From: Patiria pectinifera
Taxonomy: Eukaryota; Echinodermata; Asteroidea; Valvatida; Asterinidae
Direction of reading: 5' to 3'
Assembly: GCA_029964075.1 (NCBI GenBank)
Contig: CM057129.1
Span: 27,457,430-27,521,429 of the forward strand
Length of the DNA: 64,000 bases
Positions within the stretch are counted from its first letter, which is position 1. Each line of letters opens with the position of its first letter. This document shows positions 1 to 11,066 of the stretch, one piece after another. Both the position numbers and the translations under genes were made by a program. The notes under the pieces are model-generated. The model did not search any database, had not been told where the DNA came from, and saw nothing but the letters and a program-made list of their open reading frames with translations.

Positions 1-915
1 CGGGTTTCCAACATTGCTAATGGGCAATTCCACGGTAACGTAAATAATAATACCCAAGAAACTATTGAGATAAAGATAGGTGCCTGCAAAATTAATGATA
101 ATAAATGAAAAACGAAAACAATCCCAACAAAACCGTAATTCACGAACACAGGATTACCACAGAAATAGGCCCATCACCTCAATCCTTAAAAGTTAAAATA
201 CACGGTATTTGAACACTGGAGTATATTGGTTACATGTTCACCGAAAACTTTTAATAATAATAGGTTCAGTGGTTTACCTAAAGGGTTGGGGGCCGACCAT
301 GCAGCCTACATTTAAGTTAAAAACATCTACCGGTAGACCTGATGGCATCAGAATCATTATACTTTTTAAAAATGTCCATTTTTAGGTGTTGCTTTTAATT
401 GAGCTCCAACTTCAATGTTTGAAATCAAATTAGAGTAGTAATAATAATTAACTTATAAACATCCAAACTGAGGTTGTTAACTTTGGCATAATTTGTCAAA
501 AAATGCACCTCACATGTCTTACACATGTAAATTGTATGAAAGTGCCCAATAGTACTTTCTGCCGTCTCATTTTTGACAATTTGCTTCTAGAATGGCTTCA
601 CAGAAATTGTATCTTTCCATATATTGTCCATGAATGGTGATGGCAGCAACCTTATGATTTCATTTTCTGCAAACACTCCTGTAGGAGTACCCGGTACATT
701 GACACACATGTACCGTGTATGTGCATGTACATTGTACATGTTGTACATGCCTGTGCCAACCTTTGTAAGGAACACCTTGCCCTGCTTATCCCGCTTTTGT
801 GAAGGTGGGTTACATAAATGTCCTTTTAATGCTCATTATACATAAATGTATTTACAGTGATTTCATTTTTCAAACATGAGCACAAATGTTGTAACATTTG
901 ATGAAAATAACATTT

Positions 916-962
916 GTCCTTCCGTTACCGTCCTTCCGTTACCAATTTGGTAACGGAAGGAC
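916..962. repeat. CCTTCCGTTACC palindromic motif, copy 1
   Basis: The 14-mer GTCCTTCCGTTACC occurs twice head to tail (916-929, 930-943), then after AATTT comes its exact reverse complement (949-962). The second and third words can form a perfect 14-bp stem with a 5-nt loop. The same arrangement is kept in the duplicate at 15340-15386. Its role is unknown. Confidence 0.85.
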
Positions 963-2235
963 GTGATTTAAGTGCATGCAGCAGCCACCGGGCATGATGA
1001 TCCAGCAGTGTTTTAATTACAATCGTTCAATAATTTGAACCTTACCGACTTGATATAAGCAAGCATTACAGAACTATTGTTTAGGCGTGGGAGCCTTTCC
1101 GTTAGGCCTATTTGAGTAAGCAATTTCATTAATACAGAATTAAATACATGTAACCATGATATATAACACTCGTCTTTACAGCTGTTAAGGATTTTTCTGA
1201 ATATTCATACCACTTTTTATATTACATTTAAAGTTGGTATATGTGCTTTTCCAAAAATTCGCTGCTCTTTTCCGAACGAAATGTAAAGGAATATAATGTC
1301 CTGTAACAAATAAATTTGCTTGTCTATTTTTGCAGGCCTTTATACAGGTTTAAAAAGTGGTTTTAAATGGCGCGCTCCAGTTCAGAAATTGCGCACACTA
1401 TAATTCAGAACGTATTCGGAGCGTCCCGCTCTTAATTCAAAAATTGAGCTTTACTGATTATTTGTCGTGGGCCAATTTTTTTCGTGTGATTTCTCATTGG
1501 AAAGCTAATAACTAATGTTAACGCTAAAGAATTATCAAGCCAATTGTGAGAAAAGTGTGTTTTGCCTAATTCATTTTGCAATTTTATTTTGACGAAGATT
1601 GAAATGAACAAACTTTGATATTAGTTGAGCAAGGAATATCCGTTTTTTTGTTAAATCTGGTTTAGGCCTAAACTGATGTTCACATTAAGAAATCAAGAAA
1701 GACAATGATCATCATCAGTAAATAGAAAGGATAGTTCGATTATTTAATCGTTATATAACCACGAAACGTGTTTGTTAAAGTTTGTTACATTATGTATGGT
1801 ATTTAATATTCTCAAGTTGCGACCTTTTTGCAATTAACTTTATGAGACCCATATTCACAGGCCATTCTAGACTAAATAAATGTGTCAGTGTTTAAAATAT
1901 TGATGTTCACATAGATTCTTAATTGATACATGCAGAAAATGGAATAAATTGTGGTTAAAGAAATACAGGTAGAAGACGCTCGTTCATCGTTTGTGTCCAC
2001 GAAATGGTAGAACAAGGATTGTTTAAAACTGGGTTGATTCTAGTGGTAGAGGTTGGCGGAGACTGATCAACACTGCCGGCCCAAAAGCTTTATAAAAAGG
2101 CAAATCGAGATTTCACTCGTGTACGTGCCAACGAACATTAATTTGTTTGTTTTTTAAATATGTGTATTTGCAAACAACACGCCACACCATTGGCGTAAAT
2201 CCCGTAGTTGTGAGGCTACACACAGAGTTGTAACG

Positions 2236-2830
2236 AGTCACTGATTTTTGTGACTCGAGTCGAGTCGATTCATTTTGAAGAGGTGACTCGAGTCGAGTCG
2301 AGTCATTAGGTCAAGAAGGTCGAGTCGAGTCGAGTCACTGTTTGTAGTCGAGTCGAGTCAAGTATTTAGCTCGAGTCAATTAGAGTCACAAATATTTGAA
2401 CACCCCAATAAATAAACACAGGACGGAAAGTCATTTTGTTTTGTTTTTTTAATTTCATATTCGGGCTACTACATGTGACTTTTCATGAAAGTGAAAAGGG
2501 GATGCCAGTAGATCGTCATTCAACTAAAGGGGACACTGATCGAACCACGAACGTATATGTATATATTATTCGCGAACAACGGTGACGTGAACAAAAACCG
2601 GCACCGGCGTAAGTCATTGCAAATATTTTCCGCAAGGTTTTGCTTTTATTTTTGGGACTCGAGTCTTATTAGCTTTCCTCGAGTCGCGTCGACTCATTCT
2701 GATGAGGAACTCGAGTCGACCCGAGTCATTTGCTCACAGTGACTCGAGTCGAGTCGAGTCATTTGAAATATAGGGACTCGAGTCGAGTCGAGTCCTCGAA
2801 AATTGTGACGCGAGTTGGACTCGAGTCGAG
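2236..2830. repeat. (CGAGT)n pentanucleotide array, copy 1
   Basis: Two clusters (about 2236-2390 and 2655-2830) of degenerate GAGTC/CGAGT pentamers, rich in the palindrome CTCGAG, are separated by about 270 bases of ordinary sequence. The same two clusters occur in the duplicate block at 17340-17890. Open reading frames through it code for simple Ser/Arg/Leu/Asp repeats and are not genes. Confidence 0.85.
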
Positions 2831-3014
2831 CCATGGACTCCCATAAGGTTTGTACACGAAATTCTCCCGAGGACCTGGCCCATTGAAATCGCACACACCC
2901 CATTGTCCAGGGTCTTCAGTCTGAAGTCCATCTTTTGTTTGTACCTTAACCTTTTAGGAAGACACCCAATATGTTTTGTACACGACCCCGATCGCGGACG
3001 TATGCTGGGAATCG

Positions 3015-3535
3015 CGTACGATACAACCCCGTCCCCAGGGTTGCGAGCAGTACGCACTCACTTCAACCTGCTCTCTCACCCTGGTATTGGATCATTTGCA
3101 TGTGCAAGATTTTTGAACACGATGAGGAATAGTCTGGTGCATTCATATACGTTACATTAGCACTTGTATTTGTTTGCGGTGTCTGGGGTAAAAAGAGCAT
3201 CAATTCGTCGCGCCGTGAGTTATGGGAAAAAAAACGACTTTTTGGAAGTTATAAAATGTTACAATCTGGCCCGCCAATATGCAGTATCACATTTCATATC
3301 AATATGAGCAATCTGGAAAGAAAAGGGCTATTATTGAGAAGACGTGCGTTATAATTACTATGATCGTGAACACACGTAATGCACGTTAAAAATAACAACA
3401 CCAACTACACGACATAAATCCATTATTAGCAAATTGCAGTATCGAATCAGGATACAGGAAGAAAGTTTCCTATACAGGGCTTACTTTTGGAAACGAGGTT
3501 GGAAATAAAGTAAGCCATGGGGACTCGAGGTTGCG
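3015..3535. repeat. Copy-1-specific insertion in block A
   Basis: The text flanking this segment (CTGGGAATCGCG on the left, GGACGATATTGTTCTC on the right) is contiguous at about 18540-18560 in copy 2, so about 520 bases were inserted here or lost there. I see no terminal inverted repeats or coding content. Confidence 0.6.
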
Positions 3536-4455
3536 GACGATATTGTTCTCTTTTGTTCTCCAGCATTTTTCGTCCACGGTTTGAATGCCTGATGAACACG
3601 CCCCCACACACATTTTCACGGGGACCGTGGGGGAGGGGGAATTGGATCCCCTAGAGCTTTGTGTTGAGAAACAAAAAAATCGCGATTTTGAGGTTTTATG
3701 GTGACTTTCTAATACCTGTAGTCTAAATGTATAAAAATAGTATCGAAAACGGAGTACAAACGCTTTCAATGCATTGTTTTTGTGTAAGGTTAAAGGACGT
3801 ATAAGTGCGCACATTTGAATTGAAGTGTTACCAGTACTTCCACTGGATTATGGGGATTAGATCGGGCGCTTTACTTTCCTTGCAATCTTGACAACCTTTG
3901 TAGTTTGAACGAGAACATTTACGAAAACTTCGACCTGACAGTAATGACCGAATTCTATGTATATAGGCAGTAGCGGATCTAGAGGGGGTCGAGGTCGATC
4001 GCAACCCCCCCCCCCCCCCCAGCCACTGACTAATGTTATGATAGTAGTAACATGGGGCCAAAAACAACAAATGGAATGCTAAAGTTCCTAAATTTATCCT
4101 CAAATTGCTTTAAAATGCGGGAGCCAAGAGAGACTTCCTATGAATCTTCAACGCGAAAATGAATTGATTCTTGTGTAATAGCTCAATAGCATGTAACGAC
4201 GCGTTTTACAATTACTGCCCGACGCGTTAAGCAACATACCACTTCATTGCACTTCATTGCATATAGTCTCTGTGCACCTCGGCAAAGCACTCTCTCACGG
4301 CCGAGGGTAACGAAAGTTTAACGTAAACTTGTTTTTTGCGACATCACGCCTGGGTTTTATGTTAATAGCTTGTTATAACTTTACAAGAACCGTTGCAAAT
4401 AGCCGTTTAGTTGAATCCTTAAAGAGAGACAAAGATCTTATTGTGAAGTACACTG

Positions 4456-4896
4456 AAATGATATAAGATTTGAGGCTTTGCATGGTGGAGTATCGGTATC
4501 GTTTCGGTTTGCGGTAACACCATGTGGTAATAACTACTGCTTAGAAGATATTTTAAATAGTTCTGAAAAGAACTTGTCCTGCTTATTATCAACTTTCGCT
4601 AAGTAGTTTTTGTTCTGATAAGAATAGTCCTGCTTTAAGTTCTAAAAGATCTTGTCAGGAACTCGTCTGAACTCGTCAGGAGACTGAAGAGAGTTGGAGA
4701 TGCTACTCCTTAAGTAGGCTGTGTTAGGATTGGGAGTGCTTGTATTGGTGGATTCTGATTGGTTGTCTGTTGGGCATTGTGTTAGAGTGGGTTGCCCTGC
4801 TCGCTTGAGTGTGTCAGTTGGCTGTGAGCCCTGGGCATTGTGTTTAACCGGGATGCCCGCTGAGTGTCCTGCTCGCTCAGGTGTGTCAGTTGGCTG
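4456..4896. other. Junction region holding an imperfect 70-80 bp tandem repeat
   Basis: This is the stretch where the missing third receptor would be expected. It contains two imperfect copies of a 70-80 bp unit (about 4765-4895) sharing GGGCATTGTGTT, CCTGCTCGCT and TGTGTCAGTTGGCTGT. No receptor coding sequence is recognisable. It joins directly to the receptor 3' flank at about 4897. Confidence 0.5.
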
Positions 4897-5960
4897 TATG
4901 CATCGAAATGAGGCAATTTGAATAGATTTGGCTCCCTTAAATAAGGCATACAGACAGAATTATTGCTTTTCATGCATTTTATTCATTAATAATAACACCA
5001 CTCAAAATGCAAAGAAGAATGTTCAAAACATAACCAATTGAAGTTTCAGCTCAGTGGATATTTCACTTTTCGAGAAAAACAATGGCAAAAAAACATGCAC
5101 AAACTTTTGATCGCGAAACACAATTTCGTCCATAAAATGGGCCTATGTACAGAACTCTTTATTTCCAAAAATCAATCAATTGGCTGGACGTTTGAATTCA
5201 CCCACAAAAATTCTTCGTTTCTAAATGAAATATAGCCAAAAGGAATAATTTCACAAGGTGTTTAGTATCAGTACCATCTTTAATCTCAGTTTTCGGGGAC
5301 GTAGTTCGGTATATAGGTTATTTTTGAGACAGGCATAATTGAGATAAATTATCATGTGTGCCTTTATACAACTTCGCTGAACGTCTTTTCGGACATGTCG
5401 TTAAAAATCGCACATAGCTGTCGGCAAAAAGGACTCTTAAACCATGAACTACTTTCAAAATCAATTCTATTATGGAACGAAATATCTAGCAAACTTTTGA
5501 TTCATTTACTAACGCGGACACGCAAAGTTTTTCACAAATGTGTTAATAATTTTACAGTGTGTCGTATATCAAATACAGTGATAAAAATATTTCAATTTGT
5601 GATATGACTTCAATTTGTGAAGTTTAGATTCTGAAGTAAGTTCAATTTCTGCACCAGAACTAATATGGCTTTGCAGCAATTTTTTATTTTTTTTCTCACC
5701 TAAATGAATATTTGTAAAAATCTTAGATGTTCTTAATGTCCACAAGGAAAAGGATCAAAGTGGTCTTTGTTTTGGCAGTTGGTGAAAATGATCGTTTTGT
5801 GTTAGTCTTCTAGATGTGAAATGTTAAATCATTACCATTTGCCTCATTTAATTTTGATTTATTTATTTCAAAATTGTGAAGAGAAAAATAGATGTTTTTA
5901 AAGTATATTTGAAGAAAAAATAGTGCAACTGCAAGATGTCCATGCAATGTTAAAAACCTA
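4897..5960 (+). pseudogene. 3' flank relic of a deleted third GPCR copy
   Basis: From GCATCGAAATGAG onward this matches the end of both intact receptor genes (last codons, stop and 3' flank at 12615 and 27667). It keeps matching the flank of receptor 1 to about 13540 (AATTATTGCTTTTCATGCAT, TTTCAGCTCAGTGGA, TCTTTTCGGACATGTCGTTA). The coding exons that should precede it are absent, so a third receptor unit was present and was deleted or recombined away. Coordinates of the distal end are approximate. Confidence 0.75.
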
Positions 5961-6104
5961 GTTTGCACTGGTTTATCGGTTTATCACCGAAATATCAGGG
6001 ATAACTTAAAAAGTGGTGAGAACCCTCAATTGAACTAAATCAGCCAATCCTGGTCGGAAACAATTTCCTTGTCTTGTTTATTCACCGAATTGTTAATATG
6101 AGTG

Positions 6105-6197
6105 TATAACGAGGGGCGACACACGACGGACGATGCGCGACGGATGACGGGTGACGGGCGACGGACGACGCACAACAGTGGACGGGCGACGCGATGG
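6105..6197. repeat. GACGG-rich minisatellite
   Basis: A short GC-rich tract built of degenerate GACGG/CGACGGGCGAC words lies about 60 bases upstream of the promoter-like block of receptor 1. No unit of fixed length is kept throughout. Its role is unknown. Confidence 0.55.
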
Positions 6198-6249
6198 ACG
6201 ATTGTTATAAACCTTATTATAATATCAAACTGTTTGAAGATGCAAAATA

Positions 6250-6422
6250 ACGATTCAATATAGTTGTACCATGGTGACATAGAAGCCAGTGGTAGCGTTC
6301 TGCTCGACGCCATGGGGACGAGGTTGTCTTTGAAAGGTCATGTTTGGCGCGGAAACTGAAAAATGGTTTAACGGTCGTTGAAACTTTGATTGAGCTGCGG
6401 AACAGAAAGTCAAGGTGTAATT
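6250..6422 (+). promoter_or_regulatory. Upstream half of the GPCR 1 promoter block
   Basis: This matches 20840-20990 upstream of receptor 2: GTAGCGTTCTGCTCGACGCC against GTAGCGTACTGCTCGACGTC, then CATGGGGACGAGG, the GTCGTTGAA(A/G)CT words and TGATTGAG(C/T)TGCGG. In receptor 2 the block runs straight into the TATA region. Here it stops at 6422, where a transposon begins, and the match resumes at 9959. Conservation between copies suggests an upstream regulatory block; individual factor sites cannot be named. Confidence 0.65.
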
Positions 6423-7199
6423 TAGCCTTGACCAAGGCTATCAGCTTGTTCCCATACGAGCTTGTTCCCGCTACCGCACACCGCGCGCGCCGCGACGCAA
6501 TCACTAGTTGTACTATACCGTTAGCCCCAACGACCCTTGCGTGTGCTTTGTGTACATGTACGTACGCCCCACACACATTTCCGCAAACAGCCGTACAGTA
6601 AGTCGAGTTGGAAGATAGCCTTGACGCAACCGTGGCGAATTCCTTATGTGTTTCTTTATAGTTTCGACCGAAATCGGCCGAGAATTTCTGATGCGCATAC
6701 ATTACACGATATCCAATTAAAGCCCGTAAACTTTGACCCACGATATACATATTCATGATCCCACAAATTTCTGTATACACCACGTACATGTATGTTCAAT
6801 CCCATATTAAACCATTTCTCCAGTTTTATTACAAACAATGAAATATGCCGCTATATGAGTGAACAATTGTTCAAAATGATACTATTTCCAATGTATTGCG
6901 AATTGGCCAGTTCAAGACAGTCCGCCGACGTTTATTGTCGGTGCAACAGCGTACATTATATCACGCCGCTACCTGCCCGTGCTATTCTGACAGCGAATGT
7001 AGGGAACAGGTCAACTCGGACCCAGGTCAAATCGTACCCATTTAATCGAATGCAGGTTAACTCGTATCTATAATTATAAGCACCCGTATGAATTAACTGC
7101 AAGAAACGAGCTATTGACTTTGGGATGGAAATTATACGAAACTGTCAGGTACATGGTGAAAAAAAAACTCTCCCTGAATTTGTACCATGTGCAACATAC

Positions 7200-7670
7200 A
7201 TCTCATACGTACGACCATGGAATTCCTTCCTCCATGGTACGACACATGTATTTTAAGGCGTAGTATGAATCGTATGTCGTACCTACGACATACGTACGAC
7301 ATGTAAGTCGTAGATGTAAATCGTACGAGATACAAGTCGTTCTCACAAGATATGTTGTATGTACAACATAATCGACAAACAAGTCGAACATACGAGTTAC
7401 ATTTCCTATTTTGTACACACGAGATATTAAGTCCTACTTATATACGACTTTGTCGTATGCGACATATATCGTACCCTGTTGACTCGACATATGCACGACA
7501 TATATGTCGTTCCGGCACCTGTCGACATTATGTCATACATGTATGTTTGATATGTCATACCCTGTCGACATATGTGTCGTACCCTGTCGATGATATTAGT
7601 CGTACCCTGTCAAAATATTTCGTACCCTGTCGATATATTAGTCGTACATACGACATATAACTTATAAGTT
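7200..7670. repeat. GTCGTAC-type minisatellite inside the Mutator-like element
   Basis: Degenerate repeats of words such as TACGACAT, GTCGTACCCTGTCGA and ACATATG occur in both orientations, so the tract is rich in short palindromes. Open frames through it give Tyr/Thr/Arg-rich nonsense. It accounts for much of the interior of the element. Confidence 0.7.
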
Positions 7671-8265
7671 GTTCATACAAGTTAAAATCAGTCTTACGGA
7701 ATAAGGTAGCTGAAGGAGAGATATTTTTTTCCATACCCCCTGGACAGCTTAGAAGAAATACCCCCCAAAAGTCAGCGGTAGATATACTGTACTCAAGTGT
7801 GTGAGCGCTTTTTTTGCCGATGAACGAGAAAGCGCAGCGTGTCTTACCGCATGGCGCCAGCTGGACCGGTGCCTACAGTTCACGGCCCCAACGTGGCCTC
7901 TGTGCACGGTGACATCGTTGTTGCCGGCGTGCGCCGGTTTTGTACCGTTTGCCTTTTTTTGAAGGTCTAATTTTTCATCCTTTTCTATTTCATTTTCGAC
8001 CAAATCTATGTGTAACTTTATAAATATCATTCTACTATTATTTAAGTTTTTAAGGGGGTGTTTTACAATAATTAATGTTACCACAGGGTTACCACAGGTC
8101 GTCTGGTTTATAATCCTTTGGTCGTATTATGCAATTTAATAAATATTCATTTTTTTGTCAGCCGTTATCCAATAAGAGAAGACTATTTACCATAGCTCGT
8201 ACTAATTATCATATTGAGCCTACACGGTTGCGTCAAGGCTATCTTCCACCTCGACTTACTGTACG

Positions 8266-9783
8266 TGTGGCAGGGCCCAGTTTTAGTTGTATGTTTTCAT
8301 AATTTATAGTGTATTAAATAGGAGTAGCTCCCCTTAGAAAACAAAGAAATCATTTGAGTTACTCAAGATCCCCCCCCCCCCTTTTCAGTAGTGTGACCCC
8401 CTGTTTGTTTACTTAAGCCCACATGTCCCCCCTATATAAACTGCCACATGGTCAAGCCACTTAAGTTCACCCAGCAGATCAGCAGAGACAAGTCACATGC
8501 ATATATTTTCCTCCTAACTGGAGTGCCTGTCCTTCTTTAGTTTTGTCTGCTTGTTGGAGTCATTTGCTTTGGTGATTTTTGATATGTTTTTCTGTTTTCT
8601 CTTATTAAGTTGTTAGAAGTTTTGAAAGGTCTTAACAATTAAGTTTTATAAAGTTCATGAGCAGCCTTTTGTGATTCTAAGTTACCAGTTGAGTTTAGTG
8701 ACTTGGAGACTTGGAGTTTTGGGATTTTGTAGGAAAATTGTGTTGTCACAAGAAGGTTGAATTGACTTGGTTTTCTGTGTTTTATTTCTCCATGGATTTC
8801 TTGACTTATTTTACTTCAGTGGTTGATACACATAGATGCATTGCATTGCCTTTTGATTATTAGGTTAATTGTTGATTTGATACTTTTTCTTTTGACTTCT
8901 GATTTCACTTATTTTGGATGGTGTTTTCTTCATTACCTTTATTGTTTTATTGTACCTGTATAAAGCCAAGAGGAATGGTTTTTCCACAGACTTCTTACTG
9001 ATTAGTTTGCCATGTTTATTCATTAGTTAGACTTGTCCAAGCTGTTCGTTTACTGTAGACCTGCATTTCCTTTATTTTGTATTTAGCCACCTGTTGCATT
9101 TAGTTGTTTTTATCTGCTTTGGACCTTTGCAAGTTTACTATTCAGGAATGTTGAATTACCCCCTTGGTGATTAGTCCCACCTGGCATTCAGAAGACAGGG
9201 ATCACTGTTTATCTTGCTCATTAAGTATTCACAAGAGATTTTGGTGTTCTTGGCAAGACTGTATAGCAGGTCCACAGGGCATTGTTTATATTACTTTAGA
9301 CCTAGTGTAGCCCAACTTTGTTTGCTTTGTGTATTTTTTCCTGGCAAAATTCTTAAAAGTATATTCCTTTTGTATTTTTTGTGTTTAGATATTTTGGGCT
9401 CAGTCTGAACGCACTCTAAGGCAATCCGCTATTGGCACTGTGTTGTTGGGTTTTTTTCGTCTTCTTTAGTTTTTTACTTTTTGTTTTCAATTTGATTTTT
9501 TTTCCAAATTTATTAATTTCTGGTTTTGTTTTCCCAAAAGGTTTTTTTTGGGTCACATTTCAAGTTTTTTTGGTGTCACATTTCAAGGTTTTTTTTGTGA
9601 ATGTAAAACTTGCAGTTAATCCTGGATTAATTTTTTTTTTTTGTAAAGTTCCATCCCAATTCAGTCCGTATCTCTTTCCTTTTTTACATTTGTCCCAGTT
9701 TTCTATTAAATTTTTCGCGACTGATCAATTTGAACCAGGCCTTTACAGATATTTTCTTTAGTGAACCGTTTTTCTTCGTTACA
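8266..9783 (+). mobile_element. Probable solo LTR nested in the right TIR
   Basis: This 1518-bp insertion starts TGTGGCAGGG and ends CGTTACA (TG...CA, as LTRs do) and is flanked by the 4-bp direct repeat TACG (8262-8265, 9784-9787). Taking it out makes the interrupted TIR continuous with its partner near 6596. A TATATAAA box sits at 8433-8440. It is T-rich towards the 3' end, lacks any RT or gag-like frame and lacks inverted ends, which fits a solo LTR left by recombination. The superfamily (Gypsy, BEL/Pao or other) cannot be told. A 4-bp duplication can occur by chance, hence the moderate confidence. Confidence 0.6.
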
Positions 9784-9958
9784 TACGGCTGTTTGTGGAA
9801 ATGTGTGTGGGGCGTACGTACATGCACACAAAGCACACGCAAGGGTCGTTGGGGCTAACGGTATAGTACAATTGTGTCGCGGCGCGCGCGGTGTGCGGTA
9901 GCGGGAACAAGCTCGTATGGGAACAAGCTGATAGCCTTGGTCAAGGCTAGGTGTAATT

Positions 9959-10229
9959 GTGCTCGAGCTTTCGTGATATCAGGCGATCATACGCCAATGA
10001 GGCCTAAATGTATATAAGGCCTTGTCCGAAACGAGCTCCCAGAGTTGCGACTACGTCTGCTGTCAGCATTTCTCCACGGTATTTGCAGTGCCGGGACGAA
10101 CACCTACACAATATCCCTAGACAAGATATTCGGATTCGGCCTTATTGGCTAAACCGTGGACAGGTAACAAGTCATAACGGGATAGCGTTCTCATTGAAGC
10201 TTAGGCTCCAACTTACAGGACTTTTACAG
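9959..10229 (+). promoter_or_regulatory. GPCR 1 core promoter and non-coding first exon
   Basis: A TATATAAG box is at 10011-10018. The downstream sequence is similar to that after the TATATAAG box of receptor 2 (21056-21063): GACAGGTAACAAGTCATAACG against GACAAGTAGCAAGCCATAGC, and GCTCCAACTTACAGGACTTT against GCTCCAACTTGCAGGACCTT. Both end in TTTACAG followed by GT (donor at 10230), so this is a spliced 5' UTR exon of roughly 10041-10229. It would join an acceptor at 11054. The start site is inferred from the TATA position. Confidence 0.6.
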
Positions 10230-10312
10230 GTACGTATGTCAAACTTTTTTCTTTCTGCCTCAAAATTCAGACACGGATTCTGTACGTATACATGTATATC
10301 TTTTGGGGAACA

Positions 10313-10400
10313 GAATAATAATAACAACAATGTGGTGCTTATAATAATTATAGCGCTTTATACCAAAGGTCTCAAAGCGCTTCACAGTGCAGAAGGGGTT
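10313..10400. repeat. Interspersed repeat fragment (AATAATAATA / AGCGCTTTA type)
   Basis: AATAATAATAACAACAATG, then TATAGCGCTTTATACC and CTCAAAGCGCTTCACAGTG, is the type of tail seen on dispersed SINE-like repeats in marine invertebrate genomes. It lies in the first intron of receptor 1. It is short and has no visible ends. Confidence 0.4.
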
Positions 10401-11066
10401 CAGCTTGGGTGTGAATACCTCCAATGACAAGGCCAAATTATATGCAGTTCTAGGCCTATATTTCGCACCTGGTACAATGGTGTCTGCTTGTCCATTCACA
10501 TAAACCACTGTCTGTATAATGGTGAAAAGGGTTGTAGGTTGTATCATTCTCCACAGCATATAGGTAAGACTAAGAACCATATAGGTAAGCCCAAAACGAT
10601 AATTTCTTGTGTGAAAAAAATCCCAAAATCTTGTGTCAACCCTATCACTAAACTGAAAGCACTATCTGATACTCGTATTACAGTGAACTCACATGGACCA
10701 GTTTGTATGAGAATAGCCTAATGTAGGCCTATGTGCACACAATATTTTTCAAACGTCAGTTGAGTACACAAAAAAAGGAATCACTGCATAAAAAGTGGCC
10801 ATGTATTTCATCTTTAAAAACAAGACAAAGTTACGGTACCTAGTAACCACCCCGACACCAGCTTCTATATAGACAAAACTGTGGTTGCAATCACGACTAT
10901 CGTATTTAACACAGAGCCATATGGACGACTGAAATGAATGGTTTAATCCTGAAATATCTTCAGTAACAGCCTCATGGCAATAATGATATTGTTGAAATAT
11001 TAGGTATTCCTAATGCGGCCAGGGGCTCCAAACTTTATGTTCAAATGCATGCAGAAGATACAGACC

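Larger units (their letters stand above)
1..4455. repeat. Block A, copy 1 of the tandem duplication
   Basis: This stretch is repeated at 14427-19745 with high identity, starting at the very first base of the window, so the copy probably began further left. Matching landmarks are the ATTGCTAATGGGCAATTCCA start, the CCTTCCGTTACC palindrome, the CGAGT pentamer array and the closing TTGAATCCTTAAAGAGAG. Large differences are a 0.5-kb insertion here (about 3015-3535) and insertions in the other copy (15398-16081; parts of 17890-18290 and 19215-19550). I see no protein gene in it; open frames are short and are not shared between the copies. It forms the spacer upstream of each receptor unit. Confidence 0.9.
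6423..9949. mobile_element. Non-autonomous Mutator-like element with long TIRs
   Basis: The element is bounded by a perfect 9-bp direct repeat, GGTGTAATT, at 6414-6422 and 9950-9958. Its ends are inverted: TAGCCTTGACCAAGGCTATC at 6423 and the reverse complement ending at 9949. The inverted repeat is about 210 bp (6423-6633 against 9788-9949 plus 8222-8265, with an LTR inserted in the right arm). Long TIRs with a 9-bp target duplication are the hallmark of Mutator-like elements. Without the nested LTR the element would be about 2.0 kb. I see no transposase; the interior holds a degenerate minisatellite (7200-7670). Family assignment rests on TIR and duplication lengths only. Confidence 0.75.

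Noticed and set aside
6217-6789. 190-codon minus-strand frame at the left end of the Mutator-like element
   Set aside because: It runs through promoter, duplicated target and TIR without a family match; the matching right TIR does not keep the frame.
7749-8084. 111-codon minus-strand frame as a possible transposase of the Mutator-like element
   Set aside because: No DDE, zinc-finger or MULE motif and too short.
9432-9761. 109-codon Phe-rich hydrophobic frame
   Set aside because: It lies in the T-rich 3' part of the LTR; composition alone gives Phe/Leu/Val.
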